Positions 1 to 5,327 of a DNA stretch of 5,546 bases are shown one piece after another. The notes beneath the pieces were generated by a model. The model was not told the origin of the DNA and did no database searches. It saw nothing but the letters and a program-made list of their open reading frames with translations. Every line of letters starts with the position of its first letter. The stretch's first letter is position 1. This stretch comes from Verrucomicrobiota bacterium (GTDB taxonomy: Bacteria; Verrucomicrobiota; Verrucomicrobiia; Limisphaerales; JAEYXS01), in assembly GCA_021156225.1 (NCBI GenBank), contig JAJNBN010000278.1:1-5546 (forward strand), written 5' to 3'. Made by a program: the position numbers and the translations under genes.

Positions 1-220
1 GATTTCGGTCCTGAGGGCTGGCGGGAAGGTTCTGGTCCACTGCCGCGGCGGTTTAGGCCGCGCTGGAACCGTTGCCTGCATGCTTCTCATGGAGCTTGGC
101 GCGAGCCGCTCGGAGGCGCTTCGGAAGGTTCGAGCCGCTCGGCCCGGTGCAGTTGAGACTCCGACGCAGGAGCGCTATCTGGCCACGTACAGCCCTCGAC
201 TCTTGCAGGCAGGCTCATGA
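1..220 (+). CDS. CDKN3-like dual-specificity phosphatase, C-terminal part (5' end outside window)
   Basis: The reading frame is open from base 2 to the TGA at 218-220 and gives the last 72 residues of a cysteine-dependent phosphatase. The signature HCRGGLGRAGT is visible. The CX5R catalytic loop has its nucleophile Cys at bases 41-43 and its phosphate-binding Arg six residues later, so the active site is intact. Downstream the helical segment and the stretch RAARPGAVETPTQERYL match the C-terminal layout of CDKN3/KAP-type dual-specificity phosphatases, where a similar 'GAIQT' element follows the P-loop. The substrate cannot be read from the sequence. In bacteria this type occurs beside ADP-ribose-handling genes, and here it is coupled to a macrodomain-like gene, so a phosphorylated ADP-ribose-derived or nucleotide substrate is a reasonable inference. 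Its stop overlaps the next start. The N-terminal half, and any fusion there, lies outside the window. Confidence 0.85.
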   Translation, partial: ISVLRAGGKVLVHCRGGLGRAGTVACMLLMELGASRSEALRKVRAARPGAVETPTQERYLATYSPRLLQAGS

Positions 221-1230
221 TGGACTGGTTCGAGAGCATCACCGGATTCCGCGAACTCGCCTATGAGGAAACGCAGGCCAAACTGTGGGTCGAGGATGGC
301 CGTCTGTGCTCGCAGCATTCCGCCAATCGATATGCGGTCGGAACATTGGAAACGCCGACGCTGGCTGATTTGCGCCGGCGCGTTGCCGGCATCAATTTGC
401 GAGAGGGCGGCGGCCGTACCCGTGTCAGCCTCATCGTCGGCGACGCCCGCAAACTCCACAGTGAGCCTCGGTATCGGGACGCCCTCTTTCAAGTGGCATC
501 CCAGTTCAATCTGTTGGAAATGGTGGGGCCGTCAGTGACTCCCGAGCACGGAGTCGCTGGCTACGCGAACGACCGGACTCAGGGGCCCGCCTGCGCGATC
601 GCCGCAGGTGCGGGAACAATCTTCCGAAATTATTTGGTCCCGTTGGACGGTCACCTGGGGCAAAGCCGATCTCGCCAAATCGACTGCCTTGCTGAAGTGG
701 GGAAGGCGCTCGGCGCCCCCAAGGATTCGCCCTGGACCATGCGCAATGGCTACGCGCTATGCACCGAGCAGGGACTCGAACGGATTGATCGTCGCCTGGA
801 GCTCATGACGGAGGAAGAGTACGACGGCGTCCGTGCGCTCCTTTGTGTCGGGTTGCACTGGAACGTCCAAGTCACCGACGTGGGTCATGCGGAGCAGCTC
901 GTCTCGCAAGCGTATTGTTCAGCGCTTCCGGTGGCCTATGCGCAAGTCCAACGGGGCCGATGGCAACGCTTCGCGTCGCTTGTTCTGGAAGCAGCTTACG
1001 AAGCCACATTGCTCGCGGGGGTGCTCAATTCACAACGTGGCGGCAGCAACATCGTCTTGCTGACCCGGCTGGGCGGTGGGGTGTTCGGAAATGAGCCTGT
1101 CTGGATCAACGACGCCATCGCTCGCGCGATACGGCTGACACGCCACTACTCTGACTTGGATATCAGGATCGTCTGCTACGGCAGCGTCACGCAGGATCTG
1201 CGGGACCTGGTTTCGGAGTTCGCCAGCTAG
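217..1230 (+). CDS. Macrodomain-like protein of the phosphatase/ADP-ribose neighbourhood (337 aa)
   Basis: This 337-aa cytoplasmic protein has no signal peptide or membrane segment. I recognise it as a conserved bacterial family usually annotated hypothetical. The conserved-looking blocks are ALFQVASQFNLLEM (residues 89-102), TQGPACAIAAGAGTIFRNY (121-139), MRNGYAL (175-181), VSQAYCSALPVAY (229-241), LVLEAAYEATL (255-265) and the C-terminal VLLTRLGGGVFGNEPVWI (280-297) followed by DIRIVCYG (315-322). The GGGVFGN loop before a helix and a final beta strand resembles the phosphate-binding loop of macrodomains and microbial PARG proteins, which bind ADP-ribose. This homology is inferred from motifs. 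The ATGA overlap with the phosphatase stop indicates co-translation. There are two adjacent ATGs, at 217 and 220. The AGG at 211-213 is better spaced for the second, and I recall relatives starting M-x-W-F-E, so the protein may begin at residue 2. The product probably binds or hydrolyses ADP-ribose adducts as partner of the phosphatase. Confidence 0.85.
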   Translation: MMDWFESITGFRELAYEETQAKLWVEDGRLCSQHSANRYAVGTLETPTLADLRRRVAGINLREGGGRTRVSLIVGDARKLHSEPRYRDALFQVASQFNLLEMVGPSVTPEHGVAGYANDRTQGPACAIAAGAGTIFRNYLVPLDGHLGQSRSRQIDCLAEVGKALGAPKDSPWTMRNGYALCTEQGLERIDRRLELMTEEEYDGVRALLCVGLHWNVQVTDVGHAEQLVSQAYCSALPVAYAQVQRGRWQRFASLVLEAAYEATLLAGVLNSQRGGSNIVLLTRLGGGVFGNEPVWINDAIARAIRLTRHYSDLDIRIVCYGSVTQDLRDLVSEFAS

Positions 1231-1245
1231 CCCGAGCCATCGGGC
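1230..1245. terminator. Short hairpin between convergent genes, possible weak bidirectional terminator
   Basis: A perfect 6-bp stem GCCCGA / TCGGGC with the tetraloop GCCA begins at the last base of the macrodomain-like gene's stop codon. It lies in the 25-bp gap before the stop of the convergent gene. There is no T-run on either side, so it is not a standard intrinsic terminator. Its position between two converging stops makes a transcription-ending or mRNA 3'-end role plausible. Confidence 0.35.
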
Positions 1246-1255
1246 ACGAAATGGG

Positions 1256-2383
1256 TCACTCGTATTTCCTGGGAATTGCCTGTGACTTCGGCAAGTTGGT
1301 AATGCACGCTTCTCGAGACCGGTAGTAGGTCCAAACTTCCTCTTCTGTCCCACCGAGCTTGAGAACGCTTACCTCGACGACGCCGTTCGGAAAATCCCTT
1401 ACTTGAGGTCGAATTCCGGCTTCCTGGAGCATCCGAAGCCGCTTAGCTGGGGATCCGCCCTGATCAAGGCAATCGGAATGATTGCGGTCGGCAATGAACC
1501 AGCGCCCTGCCGTAGTCTCTGACGCTCGGCTTGATCCAGATTCGCTCGGAGTGGGGAAAGCTGCGGCGAGCTCATTCCCCTCGCGGGCCGATTGTTCCGT
1601 GCTTTCGTAACGCGTGCCCGAATACACGTAGACAAGCGGCCCAGCCGCGATGAGTTTTCCACTGTCGACAACAGTTCCGGAGCGTCTTATAACGATGTCC
1701 GGCCACTGGGGATTCGACCCTGAACGCTGCTCCATTCCTCCTGTCCACGAAGGGCATAGCGTGTCTGTTGTGCACTGTCCCCCTCGAACCATGTCGTCCT
1801 TCGTCTGGATCTTCCCGACGTGGCGCCACTGGTCCTGTTGAAAGGCTAAGAGCTCCAAGAATGCATATGAAACCCCTTTGTGCATCCCGACGTTCTCGAT
1901 TGCTAAGGCAGGTCGCCCGCCAATGGAAATCGAGCCGACTCGGGAGGGGTTCGGGGGTTCCCCCCATGCGCCAATCCTCGCGACCTCACTCGCTGAAACG
2001 AGAGTCCAGCCCTCGCGCGTGAGCTTGTAGGTAGCCGCGGCGATCAGCGGAATGCATCGCTCGCACGTCTCAATCATGTGACGGTCATCGAATTTCCTCA
2101 ATTCCACCAACCCGACATAGTGCGGGACGCCAGATTGAACGAATTCGACGCCGGTCCAGAATTTGGGCCACACTCGATCAGCTCTTAGCTGCGCGGCGAT
2201 GGACTCAATTCCAAGGACGTGCTGCATGATGGTTGCTTGGCCTGGGGCAGCGGTCGATTCGCCCCCGCTCTTCGACGTCTGAGTGACTCCATGGTCAACG
2301 CCCAGGGAGCGCCACACCGAGATGGAGGCTAAGCCGGCGATGGAAATTCCCAAAGCCACAGCCCAGATGCTCAATCGCTTCAT
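1256..2383 (-). CDS. Exported or membrane-anchored cysteine-containing protein of unknown function (375 aa)
   Basis: I do not recognise a named family. The protein begins MKRLSIWAVALGISIAGLAS, a short positive stretch followed by a hydrophobic run over about residues 5-23. That is a signal peptide or single N-terminal anchor, with no lipobox cysteine, so the rest should lie in the periplasm. Residues 30-50 are a low-complexity Gly/Ser/Thr/Ala linker. The body (about 55-262) carries C107/C110 (CERC) and C204/C210. A second linker (about 262-292) leads to a compact C-terminal domain (293-375) with C305 and C360 and the stretch RMLQEAGIRPQVRDFPNG. Six cysteines in three likely pairs fit disulfide bonding outside the cytoplasm. 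The start at 2383 is chosen because GGAGG lies 10 bases upstream and the hydrophobic N-terminus follows directly. The longer in-frame extension to 2500 would start at TTG and run through the promoter region. It is divergent from the XRE gene and probably repressed by it. Confidence 0.8.
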   Translation of the reverse strand: MKRLSIWAVALGISIAGLASISVWRSLGVDHGVTQTSKSGGESTAAPGQATIMQHVLGIESIAAQLRADRVWPKFWTGVEFVQSGVPHYVGLVELRKFDDRHMIETCERCIPLIAAATYKLTREGWTLVSASEVARIGAWGEPPNPSRVGSISIGGRPALAIENVGMHKGVSYAFLELLAFQQDQWRHVGKIQTKDDMVRGGQCTTDTLCPSWTGGMEQRSGSNPQWPDIVIRRSGTVVDSGKLIAAGPLVYVYSGTRYESTEQSAREGNELAAAFPTPSESGSSRASETTAGRWFIADRNHSDCLDQGGSPAKRLRMLQEAGIRPQVRDFPNGVVEVSVLKLGGTEEEVWTYYRSREACITNLPKSQAIPRKYE

Positions 2384-2393
2384 TTGTGCAATA

Positions 2394-2398
2394 CCTCC
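2394..2398 (-). promoter_or_regulatory. Ribosome binding site of the exported-protein gene
   Basis: On the minus strand GGAGG lies 10 bases before the ATG at 2383 (9 bases if read as GGAGGT). It is the strongest Shine-Dalgarno match in this intergenic region and settles the start of the exported protein at MKRLS and not at the upstream TTG. Confidence 0.7.
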
Positions 2399-2432
2399 GA
2401 GGTCCAAGGGCGGCTGATCTCTGCTGCTTTCA

Positions 2433-2460
2433 ATACTACCAAAACGGTAGTACGTAGCAA
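2433..2460 (-). promoter_or_regulatory. Candidate promoter of the exported-protein gene, overlapped by the operator
   Basis: On the minus strand a -35-like TTGCTA (2460-2455) and a -10-like TAGTAT (2438-2433) are separated by 16 bases, each matching the sigma-70 consensus at 4 of 6 positions. The inverted repeat at 2434-2452 fills the spacer and most of the -10 element, so a bound protein would block polymerase. The promoter call is weak alone and gains support from that overlap. Confidence 0.35.
2434..2452. promoter_or_regulatory. Probable operator of the XRE regulator, perfect inverted repeat
   Basis: TACTACCAAAACGGTAGTA is a perfect 7-bp inverted repeat with a 5-bp A-rich spacer. It is the only such element found in the gap between the divergent exported-protein and XRE genes. 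The 12-bp centre-to-centre distance of the half-sites is about one helical turn, which suits a dimeric lambda-repressor-like HTH protein binding one DNA face. The regulator encoded 49 bases away is the obvious ligand, which would give autoregulation plus repression of the divergent gene. Binding itself is inferred. Confidence 0.7.
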
Positions 2461-2482
2461 GCCCAGAGCCGAGACGATCAGA

Positions 2483-2496
2483 CCCTCTATCGAGGG
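2483..2496 (+). promoter_or_regulatory. Small hairpin containing the XRE gene's ribosome binding site
   Basis: CCCTC (2483-2487) and GAGGG (2492-2496) form a 5-bp stem with the loop TATC. GAGGG is the only Shine-Dalgarno-like sequence before the ATG at 2501, at the short spacing of 4 bases. If the stem forms in the mRNA it hides the ribosome binding site and would keep regulator levels low. The stem is short, so this may be coincidence. Confidence 0.3.
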
Positions 2497-2500
2497 ACAA

Positions 2501-2833
2501 ATGTCAGTTCTGGGGAGTCGGTTGAAACAGGCGCGCTTGCAGGCTGGGCTCTCGCAGGAGCGCTTGGGCATCGAAGCTGGCTTGGACCCGATGTCGGCGA
2601 GTGCCCGGATGAACCGCTACGAGCTTGGCCATCGCGCGCCGAACTTTGAGCTCGTCGAGGAAATGGCTCGAATCCTGAATGTGCCCACCCCGTACTTCTA
2701 CACTCGGGACGAGCAGTTGGCCCGCCTGCTGCTCGCATTTGGAAGGATGAAAGCCGGCGAGAAGGCCAGGTTACTGGAGGCCGCTGAGCAGGTCGCAGTC
2801 AGACCCAAGGTACCAAAAGGCCGCGCCAATTGA
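2501..2833 (+). CDS. XRE-family HTH transcriptional regulator (110 aa)
   Basis: A small cytoplasmic DNA-binding protein with a lambda-repressor-like HTH domain (Cro/C1, XRE class) at about residues 5-66. The sequence LKQARLQAGLSQERLGIEAG gives the first two helices. The turn and recognition region follow at about 30-45 (MSASARMNRYELGHRAPN), with the typical YE.G.R.P ending. Helices containing LVEEMARILNVPTPYFY complete the fold. The tail (67-110) is helical and then basic (RPKVPKGRAN) and has no effector or protease domain, so this is a single-domain repressor. The ATG at 2501 is chosen because the HTH begins a few residues later, as in relatives, and GAGGG precedes it. An in-frame extension to a TTG at 2384 would translate the operator. 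It is divergent from the exported-protein gene across a perfect inverted repeat and is probably autoregulatory. Its stop is 33 bp from the convergent neighbour's stop. Confidence 0.92.
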   Translation: MSVLGSRLKQARLQAGLSQERLGIEAGLDPMSASARMNRYELGHRAPNFELVEEMARILNVPTPYFYTRDEQLARLLLAFGRMKAGEKARLLEAAEQVAVRPKVPKGRAN

Positions 2834-2866
2834 CTTGTGGGTTGCGGGGCCGCGCACTGTCGAGCG

Positions 2867-3916
2867 CTAGGCAGCCTCGCCTTGTTGATTCGCCCGAAGC
2901 ACGGCAACGACCCTGGATACAGACTCGGGGTAGTCCCCGGTGAAGTACTCGTGCATCAGTGGATTGGCTGCCATGAAATGTCCGCACAACTCAACCCAGG
3001 TCTCCGTTGGTAGCAGGCCATTTAGCTTGAAAACCTTTTTTGACCGAGGCTTCATGTGTCGCGCGTCCTTGTAGATCATGCCGAAGTCTGTGTCTCTCCG
3101 AAGCAGGTACTCGTCTTCTCGAAGATATTGCACTGCGCCGTCGAAGTGCCTGAAGTTCCCCGTACTGAGGTCGAACTCCGCGTGCAGGTAACGAGCAGGG
3201 TGATGAGGGACGCCATCCAGTTGCACGACGGTCGTCTCGGTCTTTAGCTCCAACGCCTGGAACGTTTTGACGCCATCTCTTTCAGTCCAGCAAACGTCGA
3301 CGCTGTACGCACTCGCAAAGAAGAAGTCGAGATGAGTCGAGCTCAGGTCGCCGGGTGGTCGCAATTTCACGTTGCCGTTCTGAATGTTCCGTATTTCCTC
3401 GTCGAACGGCGGCCCGTACCACGTGTCTGCTTCCATGTAGAGCGGGCCGTCGACGTCGATGCGGACGCGGTCTTCATCGACAGCAATGAATTTATTGAGT
3501 TGAGGTAACTTTAGGGCCCAGAAGAGCTCGATGAACCTGGGCGCCCAGTTCGCCTGCGGATGCATTCCCCGGCGGAAGCAGGGGTGAGCTAAGACCATGA
3601 AGTCAGCTCCCGAAAACGTACCCGCATCGATCGGACCCGACGCAAAGCGCTTTGCAAGGTCATCCCATACAAGCAGCCTGTCTCGCGGCGACGGCTGCAT
3701 ATCGATCAACGCCAGCGCAAGACCTGGAGCGCTCGCAGTAATTCCAAGCGCAGGGGAGTAACTGAATGAGGGTGATTCAAGTCTGACACCCCTCGAGGTC
3801 GCCAGCCGAGTGAACCGGGCGATCAACCCCGCCGCCTTTAGGAGCTCCTCTTGCGCCATCTCCTCCAAATGCTTTTGGTGTTGCGAGATCAACTCCTGGT
3901 ATTCGGTCGAGGTCAT
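2867..3916 (-). CDS. Conserved protein of unknown function with D...ExK motif (349 aa)
   Basis: I cannot name the family. The protein appears cytoplasmic, without signal or membrane segments. Residues 1-40 are helical and polar (EYQELISQHQKHLEEMAQEE). Residues 60-160 look like a mixed alpha/beta region. The C-terminal half looks the most conserved: ADTWYGPPFDEEI (163-175), D207 followed by LELKTE (222-227), RYLHAEFD (242-249), RHFDGAVQYL (256-265), RRDTDFG (273-279) and TWVELCGHFMAANPLMHEYF (306-325). D207 at a strand end and E223-x-K225 in a second strand have the spacing of a PD-(D/E)XK nuclease core, but no supporting residue confirms a nuclease, so this is only a hint. The ATG at 3916 is the first ATG in frame and has a weak ribosome site. 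Upstream extension uses TTG or GTG codons. It is divergent from the zinc-ribbon/DUF4145 gene with 145 bp between starts. Confidence 0.8.
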   Translation of the reverse strand: MTSTEYQELISQHQKHLEEMAQEELLKAAGLIARFTRLATSRGVRLESPSFSYSPALGITASAPGLALALIDMQPSPRDRLLVWDDLAKRFASGPIDAGTFSGADFMVLAHPCFRRGMHPQANWAPRFIELFWALKLPQLNKFIAVDEDRVRIDVDGPLYMEADTWYGPPFDEEIRNIQNGNVKLRPPGDLSSTHLDFFFASAYSVDVCWTERDGVKTFQALELKTETTVVQLDGVPHHPARYLHAEFDLSTGNFRHFDGAVQYLREDEYLLRRDTDFGMIYKDARHMKPRSKKVFKLNGLLPTETWVELCGHFMAANPLMHEYFTGDYPESVSRVVAVLRANQQGEAA

Positions 3917-3964
3917 AGCAAGGGCTTCATCCAATCTGTTGGCGGTAACTCGGCGCACCCGAAC

Positions 3965-3986
3965 GCAATGGTACTGATTGCATTGC
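3965..3986. promoter_or_regulatory. Inverted repeat in the divergent promoter region, possible operator
   Basis: GCAATG (3965-3970) and CATTGC (3981-3986) form a perfect 6-bp inverted repeat with a 10-bp spacer between the divergent starts at 3916 and 4062. On the minus strand it overlaps a weak promoter candidate, TTGCCT (3997-3992) and TACCAT (3973-3968), with an 18-base spacer. On the plus strand it touches TTGCAC (3983-3988), which lies 17 bases before CAGAAT (4006-4011). Either could be chance, but the repeat sits where a shared regulator would act. Confidence 0.35.
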
Positions 3987-4046
3987 ACGCTAGGCAAGCG
4001 TCGATCAGAATCGAGCCCAGAACGCCTGCCAGGACGCGAGGTGATT

Positions 4047-4052
4047 GAGGAG
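4047..4052 (+). promoter_or_regulatory. Ribosome binding site of the zinc-ribbon/DUF4145 gene
   Basis: GAGGAG lies 9 bases before the ATG at 4062. This places the start at MNQAHCPVCG, just before the first zinc-ribbon cysteines, and rules out the longer in-frame extension to 3978 through the promoter region. Confidence 0.7.
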
Positions 4053-4061
4053 TGCAAAACG

Positions 4062-5294
4062 ATGAATCAAGCCCATTGCCCCGTTTGCGGAATCTCCGCT
4101 GTGACGGGCGTTCCTGCGAGCGGCGCCGACGCAACTCAAGTTCGATGTCCTCGGTGTGGTCCGTTTGTCATTAGTGGTACTGCTGCTGCCATGCTTCCCG
4201 GTAGGCTGCAAGATTCGCCGAAGGCGGTTGCTCGGGCAAGCCACGCAATACGTTCCCGAACGTCAGAAGAAAACTGTTTGGAGATCAACAGCACGAATCT
4301 TGACGAGCTCATTGCGCAGCCGCTGCCAGACCCTACGGAGCAACTGCGGCGACTGGTCGAGCATTTCAAGAATCGGGCGGGCGACGGCTACCTTTCGGAG
4401 CTGCTGATTGGTGATCTCTCTGAACTCGAATCAGTCGTCGGCGCTGCGGATGTCCAAGCCTTGACGGCCCTTATCAAGTGGGCGGCAGAAGACGGCTGGC
4501 TTAGGATCATCGGCAACAATAGAGTCCAACTGGCAGCCAAGGCGTGGCGCGCAGATCGACCTCAGCATGCTCCTGCTCTACCGGCGGATGTTCCTAAGGA
4601 AGGGAATGTGAAAACTGTAAAGGGACACTGCCCCGACTGTGGACCTGAGCGCAACGCCCAAGTTATGGCCGAACACGGCGAGACTACCGATATCGACAAG
4701 GACGGTGGAATTTGGACGCGCGACACCTACCGCATTTTGCGGTGCGGGGGCTGCGACTCGCTGTATGTCCAGTTCGTACACACCTTTTCGGAAGATGTGG
4801 AAATCATTCCTGGCGGGGGCTGGCTGCCTGTTCCACACGTTTCCTACTGGCCAGCCCCAGCAAAGCGAAAGAAGCCGGTCTGGCTAGACGAAATCCGAGA
4901 TCCCTTGCTTCAGTCTCTGCTGCTGGAGGTTTACGGAGCACTAGATGCCGATCATCGCGTTCTTGCGGCCATTGGCACTCGCACCGCACTCGACCGCGCG
5001 ATGGTGCTGCTCAATGCCTCCGAAAGCAAGAACTTTCCTGGTAAGTTAGATGAGCTCGTGATCAACGGAGTGCTTGGTACAGGTGAAAAGGACAGCTTGC
5101 TTGTCTTGACTGACGCCGGCAGTGCCTCGGCGCACCGCGCGTGGACACCCTCAGCGGAAACCTTGGATACGATCATGGCAGGCGCGGAGACGTTTCTGCA
5201 CCGGACGATGATCTTGCCGGCAGCCATTGGAGCTGTGCGCAAGGAAATACCACTGAGAAAAAGGGCGCCGGCAAGTCTTGGCCCCGAGCCTTGA
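4062..5294 (+). CDS. Double zinc-ribbon, winged-helix-like, DUF4145 domain protein (410 aa)
   Basis: A cytoplasmic multidomain protein. An N-terminal zinc ribbon uses C6/C9 (CPVC) and C29/C32 (CPRC), the second pair followed by GPFVISGTA, a common ending of such ribbons. Residues 50-100 include ASHAIRSR and LPDPTEQLRRLVEHF, which I associate with the N-terminal module of many sensor-like hypothetical proteins. Residues 120-165 look like a winged helix (ALIKWAAEDGWLRI, then NNRVQLAAKAW). A second ribbon has C190/C193 (CPDC) and C228/C231 (CGGC). Residues about 278-395 match DUF4145 (PF13643): LLEVYGALDADHRVLAAIGTR, R307, and the SASAH segment with H358 before a final helix. DUF4145 is known from hypothetical proteins and from fusions to restriction-modification subunits, and its biochemical role is unknown. 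No catalytic site is evident, so I infer a sensor or adaptor role. Start is set by GAGGAG at 4047. It is divergent from the 349-aa gene and its stop lies 33 bp from a convergent gene. Confidence 0.87.
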   Translation: MNQAHCPVCGISAVTGVPASGADATQVRCPRCGPFVISGTAAAMLPGRLQDSPKAVARASHAIRSRTSEENCLEINSTNLDELIAQPLPDPTEQLRRLVEHFKNRAGDGYLSELLIGDLSELESVVGAADVQALTALIKWAAEDGWLRIIGNNRVQLAAKAWRADRPQHAPALPADVPKEGNVKTVKGHCPDCGPERNAQVMAEHGETTDIDKDGGIWTRDTYRILRCGGCDSLYVQFVHTFSEDVEIIPGGGWLPVPHVSYWPAPAKRKKPVWLDEIRDPLLQSLLLEVYGALDADHRVLAAIGTRTALDRAMVLLNASESKNFPGKLDELVINGVLGTGEKDSLLVLTDAGSASAHRAWTPSAETLDTIMAGAETFLHRTMILPAAIGAVRKEIPLRKRAPASLGPEP

Positions 5295-5327
5295 AGGCAC
5301 GCTGGAGAGCAAGCCGTATACAGAAGG

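Noticed and set aside
102..142. A 12-bp direct repeat, CGAGCCGCTCGG, at 102-113 and 131-142 with a 29-bp period.
   Set aside because: It lies inside the phosphatase coding region, the two copies fall in different frames, and Arg/Ala/Ser codons in high-GC DNA explain it. There is no third copy.
1572..1967. A 131-codon minus-strand open frame inside the exported-protein gene.
   Set aside because: It is an out-of-frame shadow of a gene with better start, signal segment and composition. High GC makes such frames common.
2384..2500. In-frame extension of the XRE gene upstream to a TTG at 2384, and of the exported-protein gene upstream to a TTG at 2500.
   Set aside because: Both would translate the operator and promoter region. 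The internal ATGs have better ribosome sites and give the expected N-termini (HTH start, hydrophobic signal).
2852..2867. GCGC-N8-GCGC in the gap between the XRE gene and the 349-aa gene as a terminator.
   Set aside because: The stem is only 4 bp with an 8-base loop and no T-run on either side.
3917..4061. Extensions of the 349-aa gene to a TTG at 4057 and of the DUF4145 gene to a TTG at 3978.
   Set aside because: They would overlap each other through the divergent promoter region. GAGGAG before the ATG at 4062 and the zinc ribbon starting at residue 6 favour the shorter starts.
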